From Tipula vernalis (taxonomy: Eukaryota > Arthropoda > Insecta > Diptera > Tipulidae): a stretch of DNA of 64,000 bases. The position numbers and the translations under genes were made by a program. Under the pieces are notes generated by a model that saw only the letters and a list, made by a program, of their open reading frames with translations, searched no databases and was not told the DNA's origin. The stretch covers positions 265,532,641-265,596,640 of the forward strand of contig OY282560.1 of the NCBI GenBank assembly GCA_958295665.1, given 5' to 3'. Shown one piece after another: positions 43,390 to 56,281 of the stretch (position 1 is its first letter; every line of letters begins with the position of its first letter).

Positions 43390-44186
43390 TTCCTTAACGC
43401 TATTCATCGTTTGCCTCTAACTTGGTTAACAACTTTTTACCATTTACGAAAACTAACATCATTTGTTTAGTGTCTATAACAAATTTATATTTTTGGTTAT
43501 TTTGGTTATTTATATTTACATTTACCATAAATAACTACATTTTGTTGAAATGAATTAACTAGAGGTGTATTGTTCCGAAAGAAATTACACAAGTGTTTTT
43601 TGCTTGAATTATTGCTCTATTAGTTGAATATCGAATCTCTCAGTTTTGGTGGGGTTGGATTAGATTCAACATTTAGTGACTTATAATTTTCCACCAAATC
43701 CGTATTTGGTATAAAATCACTTGGTTTCGTTACGATTGGACTAATGGTTTGAGAATTCAATTCAGATTTCATGCGCATTAGAAACAACAATCGAAATATT
43801 GTTTGCTGCTACAATAGGTGCGCATTGAGAATTTGTTTCATTTAGTATCATTCTTCCGATACTCTTTACAACCATATTTATGCTTCTATGCTTCCAAATT
43901 AAACAAATATTAATTCTGTTCTTTAATGAATTTTGTACACCCAATTTCAAACAAATTGGTTTCATTTCAGAATTGTCAGCGCTGGTTAGTTCATTTCCTG
44001 CAAAGATGAGGAAATGATAATAGCCAATATTCGATGGCCATTAACAGGTAATCGTAGAGATGTCTAAGTGAATCGGACTAGGACAACACATTTGTCTGTA
44101 GTTTGTAGATACTTCATAGATATCTCGTATACTTTCTTTTATTAAAGATAATCCAAGGATATCTATTCGAAAACTTTCCAGTCTTG
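43390..44186. other. Remaining copy-B-only segment
   Basis: Upstream part of the transposase remnant's element; the open stretch at 43762-43965 (minus) lacks a known motif. At 44018-44100 a segment (gccaatattcgatggccatt and following ~50 bp) repeats 36846-36903 in the same orientation, so a related sequence lies on both sides of the transposase remnant. Confidence 0.4.
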
Positions 44187-45470
44187 CCCAAGTTTACCGC
44201 ACAAGTACACATAAAATCATTCGAAGTTTAAATTATCGCCCATATGAAATCCAAAAGTTCAAGAGCTTACAGAACGAGCTAAAGTGAATAGTCATGGTTT
44301 TCCGCTCAAGTTTTTGGAACACCTGAACGGAGATTACATCTTGAGGGTTACCTGGTTTATATGATGGGCACTCCTACTACAAGTATTATGCGAACAAACA
44401 AAATCAAAGATATTGGATTGATTGATTGATTGATTGATTGCGATGTACGATCAAGCATTAAGCAAGTCTCCCGTATTATAAATGCGAATACCACACCACT
44501 ATACCCATGTCACGACACCATTCTTCATGAAGCCAAACCCCGTAAAGAAAGGCTTCACATCGATAACCACATAAGTCTAATAGTGTGATATCCGCCCCTG
44601 GCCAGGCCGCCGTCGTACACCTTTTTACATATAACAAGATCGAGGGATGGGAAAGGAATGTTAGCAACAAAGACTCAACCCGGTTCCAGACACCTAAGTA
44701 GTTGATAGTTAGTAAATTTGTTAGTAATATATTTTTTAGTAATTTTGCACAAGACAATACAATTTTTTAAAGTTCTTCTACTGCTCCAACCTGTAAGAGA
44801 AGACACAATGACAACACAAATTTACTGGTGCCGCAAACTCTTTTTTCTGAAAAGCTGTAAACAACTATTATTATTCCCTCCACCATTTGTTCCATCGGCG
44901 GTTGTGAGGGGGCGAGATTTCGTTCCATCATCATGTTCCCATGCGGTCACCCAAATTTGTACTAACTGTAGGTAGTGTTGCTTGACGTTGTTGTTGAAAT
45001 CGTTGCGTCTCTGCTGTCTCTTCTACTCGCCCCCAAACAAAATCAAAGATATTGGAGTACGAAAAACCCCAGGGAACTGCAAGAATCGCGATTACACCCT
45101 CAAGAAGTAACTGTTTGGCGTGCTTTGTTAGCTAAAGGTTAGCGTAGTGGTTGTTGTTCTAGGACATGTTGCTTCAGCAAGTTATTTGGAGCTCATTGAT
45201 GATCATTTTATTTCAACACTAATAGGAATGGGAGAAAATGAAATTAACGTCGCATGGTGGAAGATGGTGCTCGTCCGCATACTGCAGATGTGGTTTTGGG
45301 TTACCTGCATGATGTCTTTTGATAATAGAGCCGTCTTGAATTTCTTTCCTAACCGTTTTAATGGAGGTTTCCAATAGCCACCAAATTCACAGGTTTTAAA
45401 CCACTATGACTTTTTCTTTGCGGCTATTTAAAACATCGGATGTACCACAAGAATTCTGAATTCCACAACT
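44187..45470 (+). pseudogene. Mariner/Tc3-like transposase remnant (copy B), split by a retroposon
   Basis: Counterpart of 20205-20820. The first part (44187-44417) and second part (45057-45470) are separated by an insertion of 616 bp. The second part reads NPRELQESRLHPQEVTVW-like sequence, then FDNRAVLNFFPNRFNGGF, followed by PPNSQVLNHYDFFLCGY-like sequence. Frame breaks throughout. Confidence 0.7.
44418..45033 (-). mobile_element. 616-bp retroposon (SINE or truncated LINE) with 23-bp target duplication
   Basis: Identical 23-bp sequences (starting caaacaaaatcaaag) at 44395-44417 and 45034-45056 flank it; copy A has one. On the minus strand it ends in a (CAAT)n tail of about five units, directly against the target duplication. 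Long target duplications and a simple-repeat tail mark target-primed reverse transcription. No RT motif is present, so it is a SINE or a strongly 5'-truncated non-LTR element. The open stretch 44476-44757 has no domain. Confidence 0.85.
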
Positions 45471-45858
45471 AAAAGGTTAGAAAAAATCATTAATAAAAAT
45501 GGGGTGTTATAACCTTAGTACATCTTTTTTGTAAACTAAAAATCTATTTATAAATTTGAAATAGTTGCTTTATTGTTTTTAAAACACGTTGAATCTGGTT
45601 CTGATTAGGACCCCCTGTGCAAAACAAACTCAAAATATTCGCTTAATCGAATGTTTTATATCGCTTAATTTTGAACAAACCGTTAAATGTTAATTTCTTA
45701 CCATAAAGTATACTGCAAGCGAATCAATTAATTTTTTCAAAAATGCTTAATCAAGGGTGCATTGTGCTTGAAATCCAACGCAATGATCGCAACAGTACCA
45801 CCAGTTCCTATAAATGTTTTCTAAAATAAACTCCTAATATAAGTTCCATTATAGTAAT

Positions 45859-46135
45859 GAACCAGTCTTCGGTTTCACGAATACTTAAGCGTTATCGAGA
45901 GACCGGAGAATATAAAAGAAAGCCCAGGCAAGGACATAAAAGGTGTAGAAACGAGCATGATGTCCGATTTTTAAAAGTTAATTGATTACAAAATCGAAAG
46001 CGTACTTCAACTCAATTGAAAAATGAGTTACTTAGTGCCAGAATAATTAGACGAAGATTAAAAGAAGTGGATCTAACACCAAAAAGAACGGGCAAAATCC
46101 ACGACTTCTTCTCCGCCACAAATCCAGCCGTTTAG
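45859..46135 (+). pseudogene. Tc1-like transposase remnant, N-terminal part (copy B)
   Basis: Counterpart of 21193-21473, reading MNQSSVSRILKRYRETGEYK then ARIIRRRLKEVDLTPKR. Slightly closer to the family pattern than copy A (LKEVDLTPKR against LKEVYLTPKR). Stops remain. Confidence 0.7.
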
Positions 46136-47539
46136 AATTGCACTAGTTGCACTGCTAGGTGCACTACTAAAAACAAATCTGGGTATACTCGAGTAGTCAT
46201 AAATGGTTTTTTTTGGGTGTAGGTTATTAAACAAATTACTGAATTAATTAATAGGAATTACAAATAAATATCAAGATAATCAACTTAATTTTACGATTAC
46301 ATAACGTTTTGGAAATACATTGAACGTCTGTTTAATCAAGTTCGAAATATACACCGGAATATATTACCCCTTACAAAGTTATCCTGCGAGAACGAAATAA
46401 TCTAAACCAACTTAAAAAATCAATTCCGTCTTCTTTCTAAATAAAGCACTCAAAAATCGATTTCTATATCAATTCAATTGAAAAGCATTAATCTTATTTT
46501 ATAATTTACACAAGAGTATTTTTTTTTTTTTTATTGAAATCAATTCTATTCTTATTCGAAAACAAAACAAAAAAATAAGAAAATACTTGAACTACATCTG
46601 AATATCAATCAAAAATTATTGAGAACTTCCTTTTCAGCTTATTTTATGTTCATGCCTTTACTCCTAGTACATTAAATTACCTTTAATTTAACTTCCTTGC
46701 CGGAGTGTGTATATTAGCAGGAGACCATATTTTTCCGTTTTATTTCAAGTTGATAATAAAAAATATATTTATTCGTATGTACTACTACAATAACAGAAAC
46801 ATCTTCAAAATTCAAGAATATTCAAATATACAAATTCAAGGTATAAGCAAATCAATCGAATTTCTTATTGACTGGTTCTTCTCCGTGATTTGTTTGTTGC
46901 TGTTTATCATTGTATACTCTTATAAGGAAAACAGATTTATTTCTTATTTTTTCTCTTCTATGATTTCAATTTCTTATCAATCAAACTAAATTAAATCTAA
47001 GATATAAAAAATCAATCCTGCAGGAAAACAGGAAAAAAACACAACCAATTCACATACAAGCTTATATACTATAGAATTTTCATTTTGACTTTTAGTTTCA
47101 AATACATACCTAAATATTTGTAAGGTACAGAACAATAAAATTTTAGCTGAGATAGGGAAAATAAGCTGTTTCATTGGTAAGAGTATAAATGAAAAGTTGT
47201 TTAGTGTAAGGGAATTGATATGCGACAGGCGAAATGTCATGTTCAGAGGCAATTATTATTAAATACATTTGCTTGCGTCTTGCTGTTTACTTGTTTCAAT
47301 ACTAATAAACTTATTATAGGTAAAATAGTTTTGTTGTTAAGAATCTAACGTTTAGGAAATAAATAAATCATTACAGTTTTTATTTTTTTAATTTGATGTG
47401 GTAATCCGATGATGTTTACCACAGATTGTAATTGTAACCATTGTGGTCATTTTGTAATAAATAAAAAACAAACAGTGTGCGTCAATATTATTAGCTTAAT
47501 GCCTAACCAACGAGAGTTTTTTTGATAAAAATGTTACTA
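46136..47539. other. Non-coding stretch of copy B
   Basis: Counterpart of 21480-22910 with scattered small indels; nothing recognisable. Confidence 0.35.
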
Positions 47540-47759
47540 CACCTGTCCCTCGATTAACACGGTACTTGATTAACACGGATATGATTTAACACGGTCAACG
47601 AATTGAGACAAAGTCTTGATTAACAGGCACAGAAGTTTCGCCGCGTTAATCAAGTACCGTGTTAATCGAGGGACGACTGCATTAGTCGCGATTAACATGG
47701 TTTTGGGTTACACGGTAGTTTGGCGGAACGTAATTACCGTGTTAATCGAGGGACAGGTG
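47540..47759. mobile_element. 220-bp Tigger/pogo-like MITE (copy B)
   Basis: Same element as 22913-23132, same length and ends; the left TA is intact, the right flank now reads TT. Confidence 0.8.
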
Positions 47760-49020
47760 TTTTAATTTGTCTATAGTTTTGTCTTAGTGGTATATTTATT
47801 AAGTAAATTGCTTAACTTTGTAACAAAAATATTTTCATTTTGTTTTGACATTGAACTTAATTTTTTAACTGAAACGGATGAAAAATGATGAAACCAAAAA
47901 TTCCAGTTGAAGCTTCGTTAACAAACAGTCACAGATCTCGCCACAAATTTTAACAAGTTTTAGTTTTTTTTTTTGTTATTCCTTTATTCATTTTTTTTCA
48001 CTTGTGTGCCTACTTATTTAGGTGATTAGCTTTGGATGTTAAAATTCAGCTACCCTTATCATCGTTTTTTTTTTCATCTCGTCTGCTCTTTTCCAAAATC
48101 TAAAAAATCACCCCCAAAATTATACAATCCATATATTTAGTACGCAAAATATCATGTTTATTTTGGTATTTGATTATGGCCCTGATAGTGTTATTTCACA
48201 TTATGTATGTATATACTCATAGCAGAGTTACCATTCAATATCGAATAATTACAAACACAAAATACAGTAGCTTAAAACAGAAGCTTAAATTCGAACAAGT
48301 GATTCTGACAAAAATGCGGCAAATTTTGAACAAATTCTGAATGCGTCACAAAACTAGCATTTCAACTGCACTAGACTCGACAAGTAAAGACGGTCGTTTA
48401 CTCTCTGATCAAGCAGCAAACGCCCTCACAACAACCAGCCATGGCAAAGAGTATCTCTCTATCTAAGTATCAATAATCAACTGCAAGCAACGATCGCCTG
48501 TCAAAATTTATAGAATAGAAAAATATTTAAAATTAAGACGAAATTAGATCAGGTAAGTGGTTATTGTTATTTTAAATTTCACCATTTTTCGTTACCTGCG
48601 ACGAGAATTTAATTTGAAGCTGTTAATAAATAAATAACGAATTTACCAAATCACTCAAACGGTGCCTCGTATTATTATTTTTACTATCGTCTGTTGTTAT
48701 TTTTACAAATTACTGTTATTTTATACTTATATCCCACACGAAGGATAACATGTGATGTCGAGTATTTGTGTAGGTTTTCCCTGTGCTAGCTGGTTGGGGT
48801 TTACAGTTTATTTTATTTTATTCTAATTATTACTTCCAGCTGTTTTTCTAATTATTATTATCATTTCGTTATTATTATCGTTCCGTCATTATTGCACAAT
48901 TCGCGTTTCAATTAAAGGTTTGACGTGAGCACATGAGTGAATTGCTACAAATATTAAGTCACATCAGATAGATATCAACAACGTCGTTAGTCAAACAAAC
49001 ACTGACACCAATCACACGAC
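47760..49020. other. Non-coding stretch upstream of gypsy remnant (copy B)
   Basis: Counterpart of 23140-24394. The CAGgtaagtgg donor-like site recurs near 48551. No gene supported. Confidence 0.3.
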
Positions 49021-51306
49021 ATCGCCGTCAGCATCAGTACAGATATCAATTAGAATTGTACCGTTGACAACGCAGGACCCCCGGCTATGGTTCCATATCG
49101 TGGAGGCACAATTCGTGTTAAGCAGGATAACGTCGGAGACCACAAAATACCTCCATCTCCTTTGCGCACTCAACGATCGGATAAGTAACGAGGTGAGTGA
49201 TAAAATGACCGGACCGATTTACCAGACGCAGTTTTCGAACTTAAAGAAATCCATTTTGTACAGAAATGGCGAATCACGTTAAACACAGATCCACCGACTC
49301 CTGCACGGAATTGAGCTACGATCTGAAGGCTTCGCAATTACTGCGACAGTTGAAAGCCAGCGATGGATCTGCTGTATATGATGAAGTAATAAAAACTGGC
49401 GGACTGAAAACTGACTGTTCACGCTTAGAAGATTTTGCACCAACAGCCGACTCACTCCAGGCATCAAAACTGGCGGAGCTAGATGACTGGCTGCATGAAA
49501 CGATGATACAATCCCACATAACGTCCGTCGCATTACCATCGCGCATTACCATTACGACACCAACATCGCTAAATAAATAAATGAGATTGCACGTCGCCTA
49601 GATCAAATGGAATATCATCTTCAGCCTAATCGCTCACAGAGCAAACAGCATTCCCGGGGTCAGCCAAGCAATCGAAGTTCAATGGGTAATTCAATGCCAG
49701 AGCAGCCATCAACCAACAACGCACCTCGCCTGAGTTATTTTCATTATCGATTTGAGGAGGCAGCGCGTACTTGTAGGCCTAACTGTCCAAACTGGACCGC
49801 TTACAAGGAAAAACAAACTAACTTCACCGATGCACATGTCGACGTGCTACGGTGACGCGAATAATTGCCCCCTTAAAATTTTCAATAGGTGAATCAACAC
49901 AACATAACTTATAGACACCGAAGCCGACGTATTGGGTGTACCGACGACACGGGATAATTTTAAAACCTCAATAAGGTCTTCTTTTTGTATGTCCGAGCGA
50001 TAAACGCCACCGAAGTCGACATGTGGATTTTGACACTACCAGAGAAATATAAGTCAATCACACATGACAGTGAAGCATCAAACCCGCTCAAACATCGAGT
50101 CACCAGTTTTCGCCAGATCACATCACAGCTCGGAAAAATAGGCGATTGCACAAAAAGTTCCAGTACAATGGCGATCAGGCGCTCTGTAGGCACTCTGTTA
50201 GCCCATGGGGCACCCCACTGCACCTATTGTAAAAGAAAAACAGCAAATAACGACCCTGTGCGAATTACAGGGTACCAGATCGTTACCTAATCCCATTCAT
50301 TCAAGACTTTACACATTTGGAAGGAGCAGAGATTTTCACAACAATTAATTTGGTACGTACATACCATCAGATTCCGATCGAAGAAGATGACATTGCGAAA
50401 ACGCGGATTTCTACTCCTTTCGGGCTCTACGAGCTCACAAGAATGACTTTTGGCCACGCTTTAGGCACTCTATCTTCCAAGAGTTAAAATTTTGCTTTGT
50501 ATATTTAGACAAAATAGCATCCAAAACAATGGAGGAGCACGTAAAACAATTGATGATCGTATTTTCCAGATTCAGCAACGCGGGGTTAGTAATAAACATC
50601 GAGAAGTGCCGTCTTGCCAAATCAAAAATTAATTTTCTCGGAAATGAGGTGTCGCAAGAAGGAATTAAGCCATTTCAATGCGCGTTGAGGAAAGTGATGA
50701 TTTCACTACTTAAGACAATCAATCACCTTAGCCGATTCTTGGGGATTATCAACTTTTATTGTATGTTTATCCCCAACGCTAGCCGAAACCAGTGTTTTCT
50801 GAATGATTACGTCAAAGGCAGCGAGAAGAATGACACCAGAGTGAGCTTAGGAAGCAATCAACCTTATGAAAACAATATTAACCAAAGCAACTCGATAGTA
50901 TTGCTTGGGTTACGATGAGTATACCGAAAAGATTTGCGAGGTATAGTCGGACTTCGTAAGGGAACTATGAGAATATTTCAACCGAATTCGTTCCAGACCA
51001 CCATTTAGGCGTTGCAGTAAAACGGTATTTGTGTCACAAGTACTAAACACGTGCACAGACGTCTTCATTAGGACCAGACATGTAAAAGTTCCTAGCAGAC
51101 GCCATGTGATGGTCCAAAGGAATTACAAAAATGAAAATTCGCAAACATCCATTTCAGCTGGCAGCAAGAAGTTCTATCTCAAAACGAACGAGACCGCAGC
51201 TTCAACCTTACCGGAATCAGCAGTAACACGAGCCGGAAGACACACCAAAGTACCGGCACGTTTCACGAACGTTTCGTACATCTGTGATTCGCTGACAAAA
51301 CGGTGA
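49021..51306 (+). pseudogene. Ty3/gypsy retrotransposon remnant (copy B, longer)
   Basis: Gag pieces at 49064-49282 and 49266-49580 (LKASDGSAVYDEVIKT, GLKTDCSRLEDFAPTADSL) are better preserved than in copy A. A pseudo-knuckle piece (HYRFEEAARTCRPNCPNW) is at 49607-49855. RT motifs follow around 50280-50480, then a piece absent from copy A at 50529-50918 with EEHVKQLMIVFSRFSNAGLV and INFLGNEVSQEGIKP, the RT thumb and connection. The integrase C-terminal piece at 51031-51306 ends it. Order and motifs fit CsRn1-type gypsy. Internal deletions have removed protease, RNase H and the integrase core. Confidence 0.78.
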
Positions 51307-52003
51307 TGTGCTGGTTGCATGCTTATCAAAGTATATGGTAGATATTCCAGTAAAATAACCATACATTTTTCTTACCTCATTTTTCCCCTTTTTCTTCCGC
51401 TTTCGAGCGGTTCGCTCACATGTGGGAACTAGTCGATCATATTAAGGTGACGTTTCCCTAATAAACAAGCGAAATGTCACAGCAATATATGTATGACGAA
51501 TTGTCCAAGTTTTCTTCTCAGTCGCGCAGGGTCAGATCTGCACTATAGCTCAAAAACCAATAAAAATTCGCTTGGCTGGTTTGTTCAATCGATTCAATAA
51601 AACTGATAAAAACAATAAGTTTCGTGTAAAAGAAAAATGGTGAAGAAAAAATAATAATCGTTAGACTATTCTCGGGCAACAGACGTTGATAAAAAAACGG
51701 AATTGTTTTTCTTCTGGATTGATGAATTCGACCACGAATTTGAAATTTATCCATTCTTTGCAAAATGTGTAATATTCAATTTGTGAAGGTTTGTTACAGT
51801 ATTATTTTTATTTTATTTGTAGGTAACAAGAAACTATAACAAAACTGGAATTTACAAGCATATATTTGCTAATGTTAATGCTTATATCCGCAAACACTTT
51901 GTTCTGCTAATTAGCTTAATAAAATTTGCGGTCTCTTCGCTCAACATCAAACTTTTAAAGGTTTCAAATTTTAAATAAAATTCCTTGTTTCTGTGTTTCT
52001 ATA

Positions 52004-52622
52004 TTGGATGGCCAGTGGATAGCGGGCTATAGGGTCACTGGTGTAATTTTCAATATATCAAGATATTCTGTGAGAACAATTGTTCATAAAAATCTTGATG
52101 TTTGTAAAGCTCGCACCAAAGTTAGTCAAATTGCCAAGTTAAATTCATATAGTCTTATCGGCGAACAATTTAGTCGACGATCGGCCACTTCAATATTTTC
52201 GAAAGCGTTAAGTGCTATCGACGGATATCACATAAAAAGTTTTGTACCTACTGCAATACACAGTCAATATATGAATCTTAAACTTGATTAGAGCATTAAT
52301 TTAATGGCAGTATGCGACAGTTCTAGTAAATTTATTAATATTTGTTGTGGATACTGGAATAGTCAATTATAGAATATCGCAAACAAACTTTCCCACCTCA
52401 TGGATTTTTTCTATTAGGTGACAGTGAATACAAATGTTCATTAGACCCGGTAGCTATTATCACACCATCCGTAAGAAAAGGTAACTTAACTGCAGTAGAA
52501 AGAAACTTCAACGTTATGCATAGCAAAGCACGAAGCATTGTGGGAAATGCATTTGGAATAATGAAAATCGAGGGACAGGCGATTTTTTTAAAATCACTGG
52601 ATCTGAAATTTTTTTGTTTTTC
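52004..52622 (+). pseudogene. PIF/Harbinger transposase remnant (copy B)
   Basis: The first 95 codons (52004-52291) remain open: LIGEQFSRRSATSIFSKALS, then AIDGYHIKSFVPT. After a stop the second block GDSEYKCSLDPVAIITP and the last block SIVGNAFGIMK follow, the latter with G where the catalytic E is expected. Closer to intact than copy A, which has extra stops. Confidence 0.75.
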
Positions 52623-53250
52623 AATTACGTTAACATACTACGCATACTACATACATGTTTTAAATAGTACGTCATACAAGTTGAAAATTCGTCGAAAAGT
52701 AACCTGGTAAATTGACTTTTCATCTAGCATCTATGAGGAAATAGCGAAGCTTCAAAATTTAAAAAGTTTAGTTTGAAAAGTCTTCTGAGGCACACAGCAT
52801 AAATGATAAATCGACTTGAAAATAGAAATGGATCCTACTAAAATATTTTATTTTCGAAATTGAATAAGGATAACACATTACAGGGCCTCTATATGTCAAT
52901 AGGGAAAATTTTTCAGCCCATGTAGTAATGAGGTTGTAAATATTAAATTGTCCCGTTGCATATAATGATATGCTTCTAATATTTCTCATCAAATCGGTAT
53001 CATGACATGACTCATGAGCGGCGTTCAACCGGTAATTTACCGTCGGAACTTGTTTGAGTGTCACAGAGTCTACGGTAAAAGTAATTTCAAATGAGTATCT
53101 CATGAATAATAAGAATAATTAGGAAGAAACATTTTGTTCGTAATTTCGTGTTTTCACAGCAAATTTATTCTGGAGGAATTTTTAAAGCTATATTTCTCAA
53201 AGTGTTAAGGAAGTATTCTTGTATTTTTCGGTAACAATTTAGATTAATAT

Positions 53251-53949
53251 CACAGAATATATATAAACAGAACAATATCTTCTATAGCGCTTTAATCCTA
53301 AGTTTGTGAACAAATATTTCAAATATGATTTAGAAGAGATAGAAAAACAATTTTGTATGGAATCAATGAAACAAAACAAAAATACAAAAATGTTTGTACC
53401 CACCTCTTTGTTTTGATCAATAAAAATCAGTACAATTTTAAAAGGAAAGGGAAATCTTTACACTTTGTAATGTGTTTAAAAGAGATAGACGTTCATAAAT
53501 AATTTTTGATTTTGGTCTAGTTAGCTTTGCGAAACTTTAAAATCAAATCAATAAATAAACAAAGGACCTCTTATTGTTTTCGATAACGGGATATAAAGTC
53601 ATATCAAACAAATAATAAAGACAAAAACAAAACACGTTTGTTTATTTTTTGATTTGATTTTAAAGTTTTGCAAAGCTAACTAGACCAAAATCAAAAATTA
53701 TTTATGAACGTCTATCTCTTTTAAACACATTACAAAGTGTAAAGATTTCCCTTTCCTTTTAAAATTGTACTGATTTTTATTGATCAAAACAAAGAGGTGG
53801 GTACAAACATTTTTATATTTTTGTTTTGTTTCATTGATTCCATACAAAATTGTTTCTCTATCTCTTCTAAATCATATTTTAAATATTTGTTCACAAACTT
53901 AGGATTAAAGCGCTATAGAAGATATTGTTCTGTTTATATATATTCTGTG
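53251..53949. mobile_element. 699-bp foldback element (copy B only)
   Basis: Two arms of about 310-330 bp are near-perfect reverse complements around a central ~60 bp (about 53570-53635). Ends read cacagaatatat and complement. TTAATAT at 53244-53250 and 53950-53956 is a 7-bp target duplication (8 bp if one substitution is allowed); copy A has the empty site once near 28193. No ORF. Superfamily unknown. Confidence 0.9.
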
Positions 53950-55020
53950 TTAATATGACAAATTATGATTAGCAAATTAAACCAACATTCATTGTTCTTT
54001 TTATGAAATGTTACGGATTACTGAAAGATAAATTTGCTAAAGTTTGCTCAATAAAATTACCAAGCAGTGTTCGTGATACGGTTTCTCTTCCGGTCGGATT
54101 TGAAAATATTGTTCGTTTGAAATAGAGTTGACGGTAACAATAATTCTCAACAAAAGAATAAATTTCTTAAAAATTGAATGCAAATTGATGCTGACTTTGA
54201 TCTAATTTTATGGAAACTGAAATTCCACTCAACCTTTAATTTTCTATTTCATAAAATAATTCAAAATAACATTTCATTAATATTTTTTTCTTACACATAC
54301 TTGTGTATGGAAAAGACGTTTTATTCGTAATTTGGTTCCTCCCACCCAATCGATATTCATTATTCATTTGACAAGAAATATCATCATATTCTGTTTCAAC
54401 GTTTAAAATCCTAGTAGCAAAGAGAAATTTGCTAAAATTTGCTCAATAGAATTACCGTGCGGTGTTTATGATACGTTTTCTCTACCGCTTGGATTTGTAA
54501 TTGACGAGAAACGATAACCGTCAGATATTAGCACGGATTTCTTGATGTCGCCCCTGAACGCACATGATATTTACATTAAAAAAATTTCGGTAATATGGAA
54601 ATGTAAATGTAATTTTCCTTAATTAAATTATTGATACCAACATGTTGGAGACTTGGATCTACATACATACATACACGAGTTTTTATCAATTTTACAGAGC
54701 ATTCGCTAAAAGGCCAGTTCGTACATTATATATTACCCATACATAATCGCAATACATTATTTTTCGCTTCTGTAACATCTTCGCCCTTGCCTAAAAATTC
54801 CTTTAAATCACACATACATATGTGTACATTTTTGGTGGACATTTTTTTTATTATTTTGGTGGAAGGTTAAATGCTTTAATATAATATGATGTAAAATTGA
54901 AATGGTACGTTCAAGGAATGTACGTAGAAGCACATTAAAAATTTAAATGAAATTGGGAAAAATAAAAATAAATTGTATGTTTAGGAAAATCTTTATTGTA
55001 TCTGTATATTCAAATGTGTC

Positions 55021-55022
<2 letters not shown>

Positions 55023-55059
<37 letters not shown>
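55023..55059. repeat. (TA)n expansion
   Basis: About 18 TA units, against three to four at the same place in copy A (near 29258). Confidence 0.95.
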
Positions 55060-55061
<2 letters not shown>

Positions 55062-55825
55062 TAATCAAATGGGGTTGGGGAAAATATCGTTATGAATAGT
55101 TTCCATTGTGAGAAAACATAAAATCATAATAATAATACATAATCATGATGGTATAGCATACAGAGATACAAAATGTATAAGCAGTTCGAATTAACAATGG
55201 GATTCGAAATAAAATACAGAATTTCCAAGATTTTAGTATACGTACATATTTGATATAGTTAAATGCAAATCACATTTTGGATACGCAAACATATACATAG
55301 ATTGGTATTTTTGCTGACATATCTCTGTCTATATTTGCGATGGTGAATTTGAGATATAAAACAGATAGTTTGAATGGAATTTTGCATTTTGACGTATGTA
55401 CTACATACATATATGGTAATTTTGAAAATATATGTTCAAATCGTTTTTTGTATATGTTTTAAATTTCAGTGGATATTCTATTTCTTATACAATTGCATTA
55501 ATATTGAATTATTTTTTTATTATAAGGTTATTTCAAGGTGATTTCGTACTATACAGAAATTCATTGTTTACATGACTGATGTCAGTCCAAAAACGAATCA
55601 TTTACGTGTTAGGCAAGGCCAGGGTTTATGTCTAATGCTGTGTGCCTCAGAAGACTTTTCAAACTAAACTTTTGTAGACCCAGTAGTTCATGCAATATTC
55701 AAATAGATGTCACTAGGTAAAAGTATTCAATTTGCCTTATAGCCAACTAAACTTTTCACTGTCTCGTTTAAATAAATGGCGTCTAATAAAAAATAAACCG
55801 AATCGTTTATTAAAAGTATGTAATT

Positions 55826-56149
<324 letters not shown>

Positions 56150-56152
56150 AGC

Positions 56153-56264
56153 ATAAGTACATTAAATTTAGTTTTTAGTTTCATACATAACTTATAGTTA
56201 TTGTTTTTCAGGTGTGTTAGAATGTTGCGGCTTCCAGTTGTTACCAGTGTGAGTGGCGGTAACA
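56153..56264 (-). repeat. BEL-2 3' LTR, truncated
   Basis: Matches 62151-62262 (ataagtacattaaatttagt through gagtggcggtaaca) with a few substitutions. The rest of the expected 486-bp LTR is missing and replaced by the (TA)n tract. Confidence 0.9.
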
Positions 56265-56281
56265 TTCCGGCCCCCGTTAAG
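56265..56281 (-). other. BEL-2 polypurine tract
   Basis: On the minus strand it reads aacgggggccggaa just before the LTR start tgttaccgcc. Confidence 0.6.

Larger units (their letters stand above)
52766..55669. mobile_element. Block bounded by perfect 35-bp inverted repeats (copy B)
   Basis: 52766-52800 and 55635-55669 are exact inverted copies over 35 bp. Contents match 27711-29876 of copy A except for the 699-bp foldback at 53251 and a (TA)18 expansion. No known ORF. Confidence 0.5.

Noticed and set aside
44476..44975. ORFs in the retroposon at 44418-45033
   Set aside because: No RT, nuclease or RNA-binding motif; consistent with chance in a non-coding retroposon.
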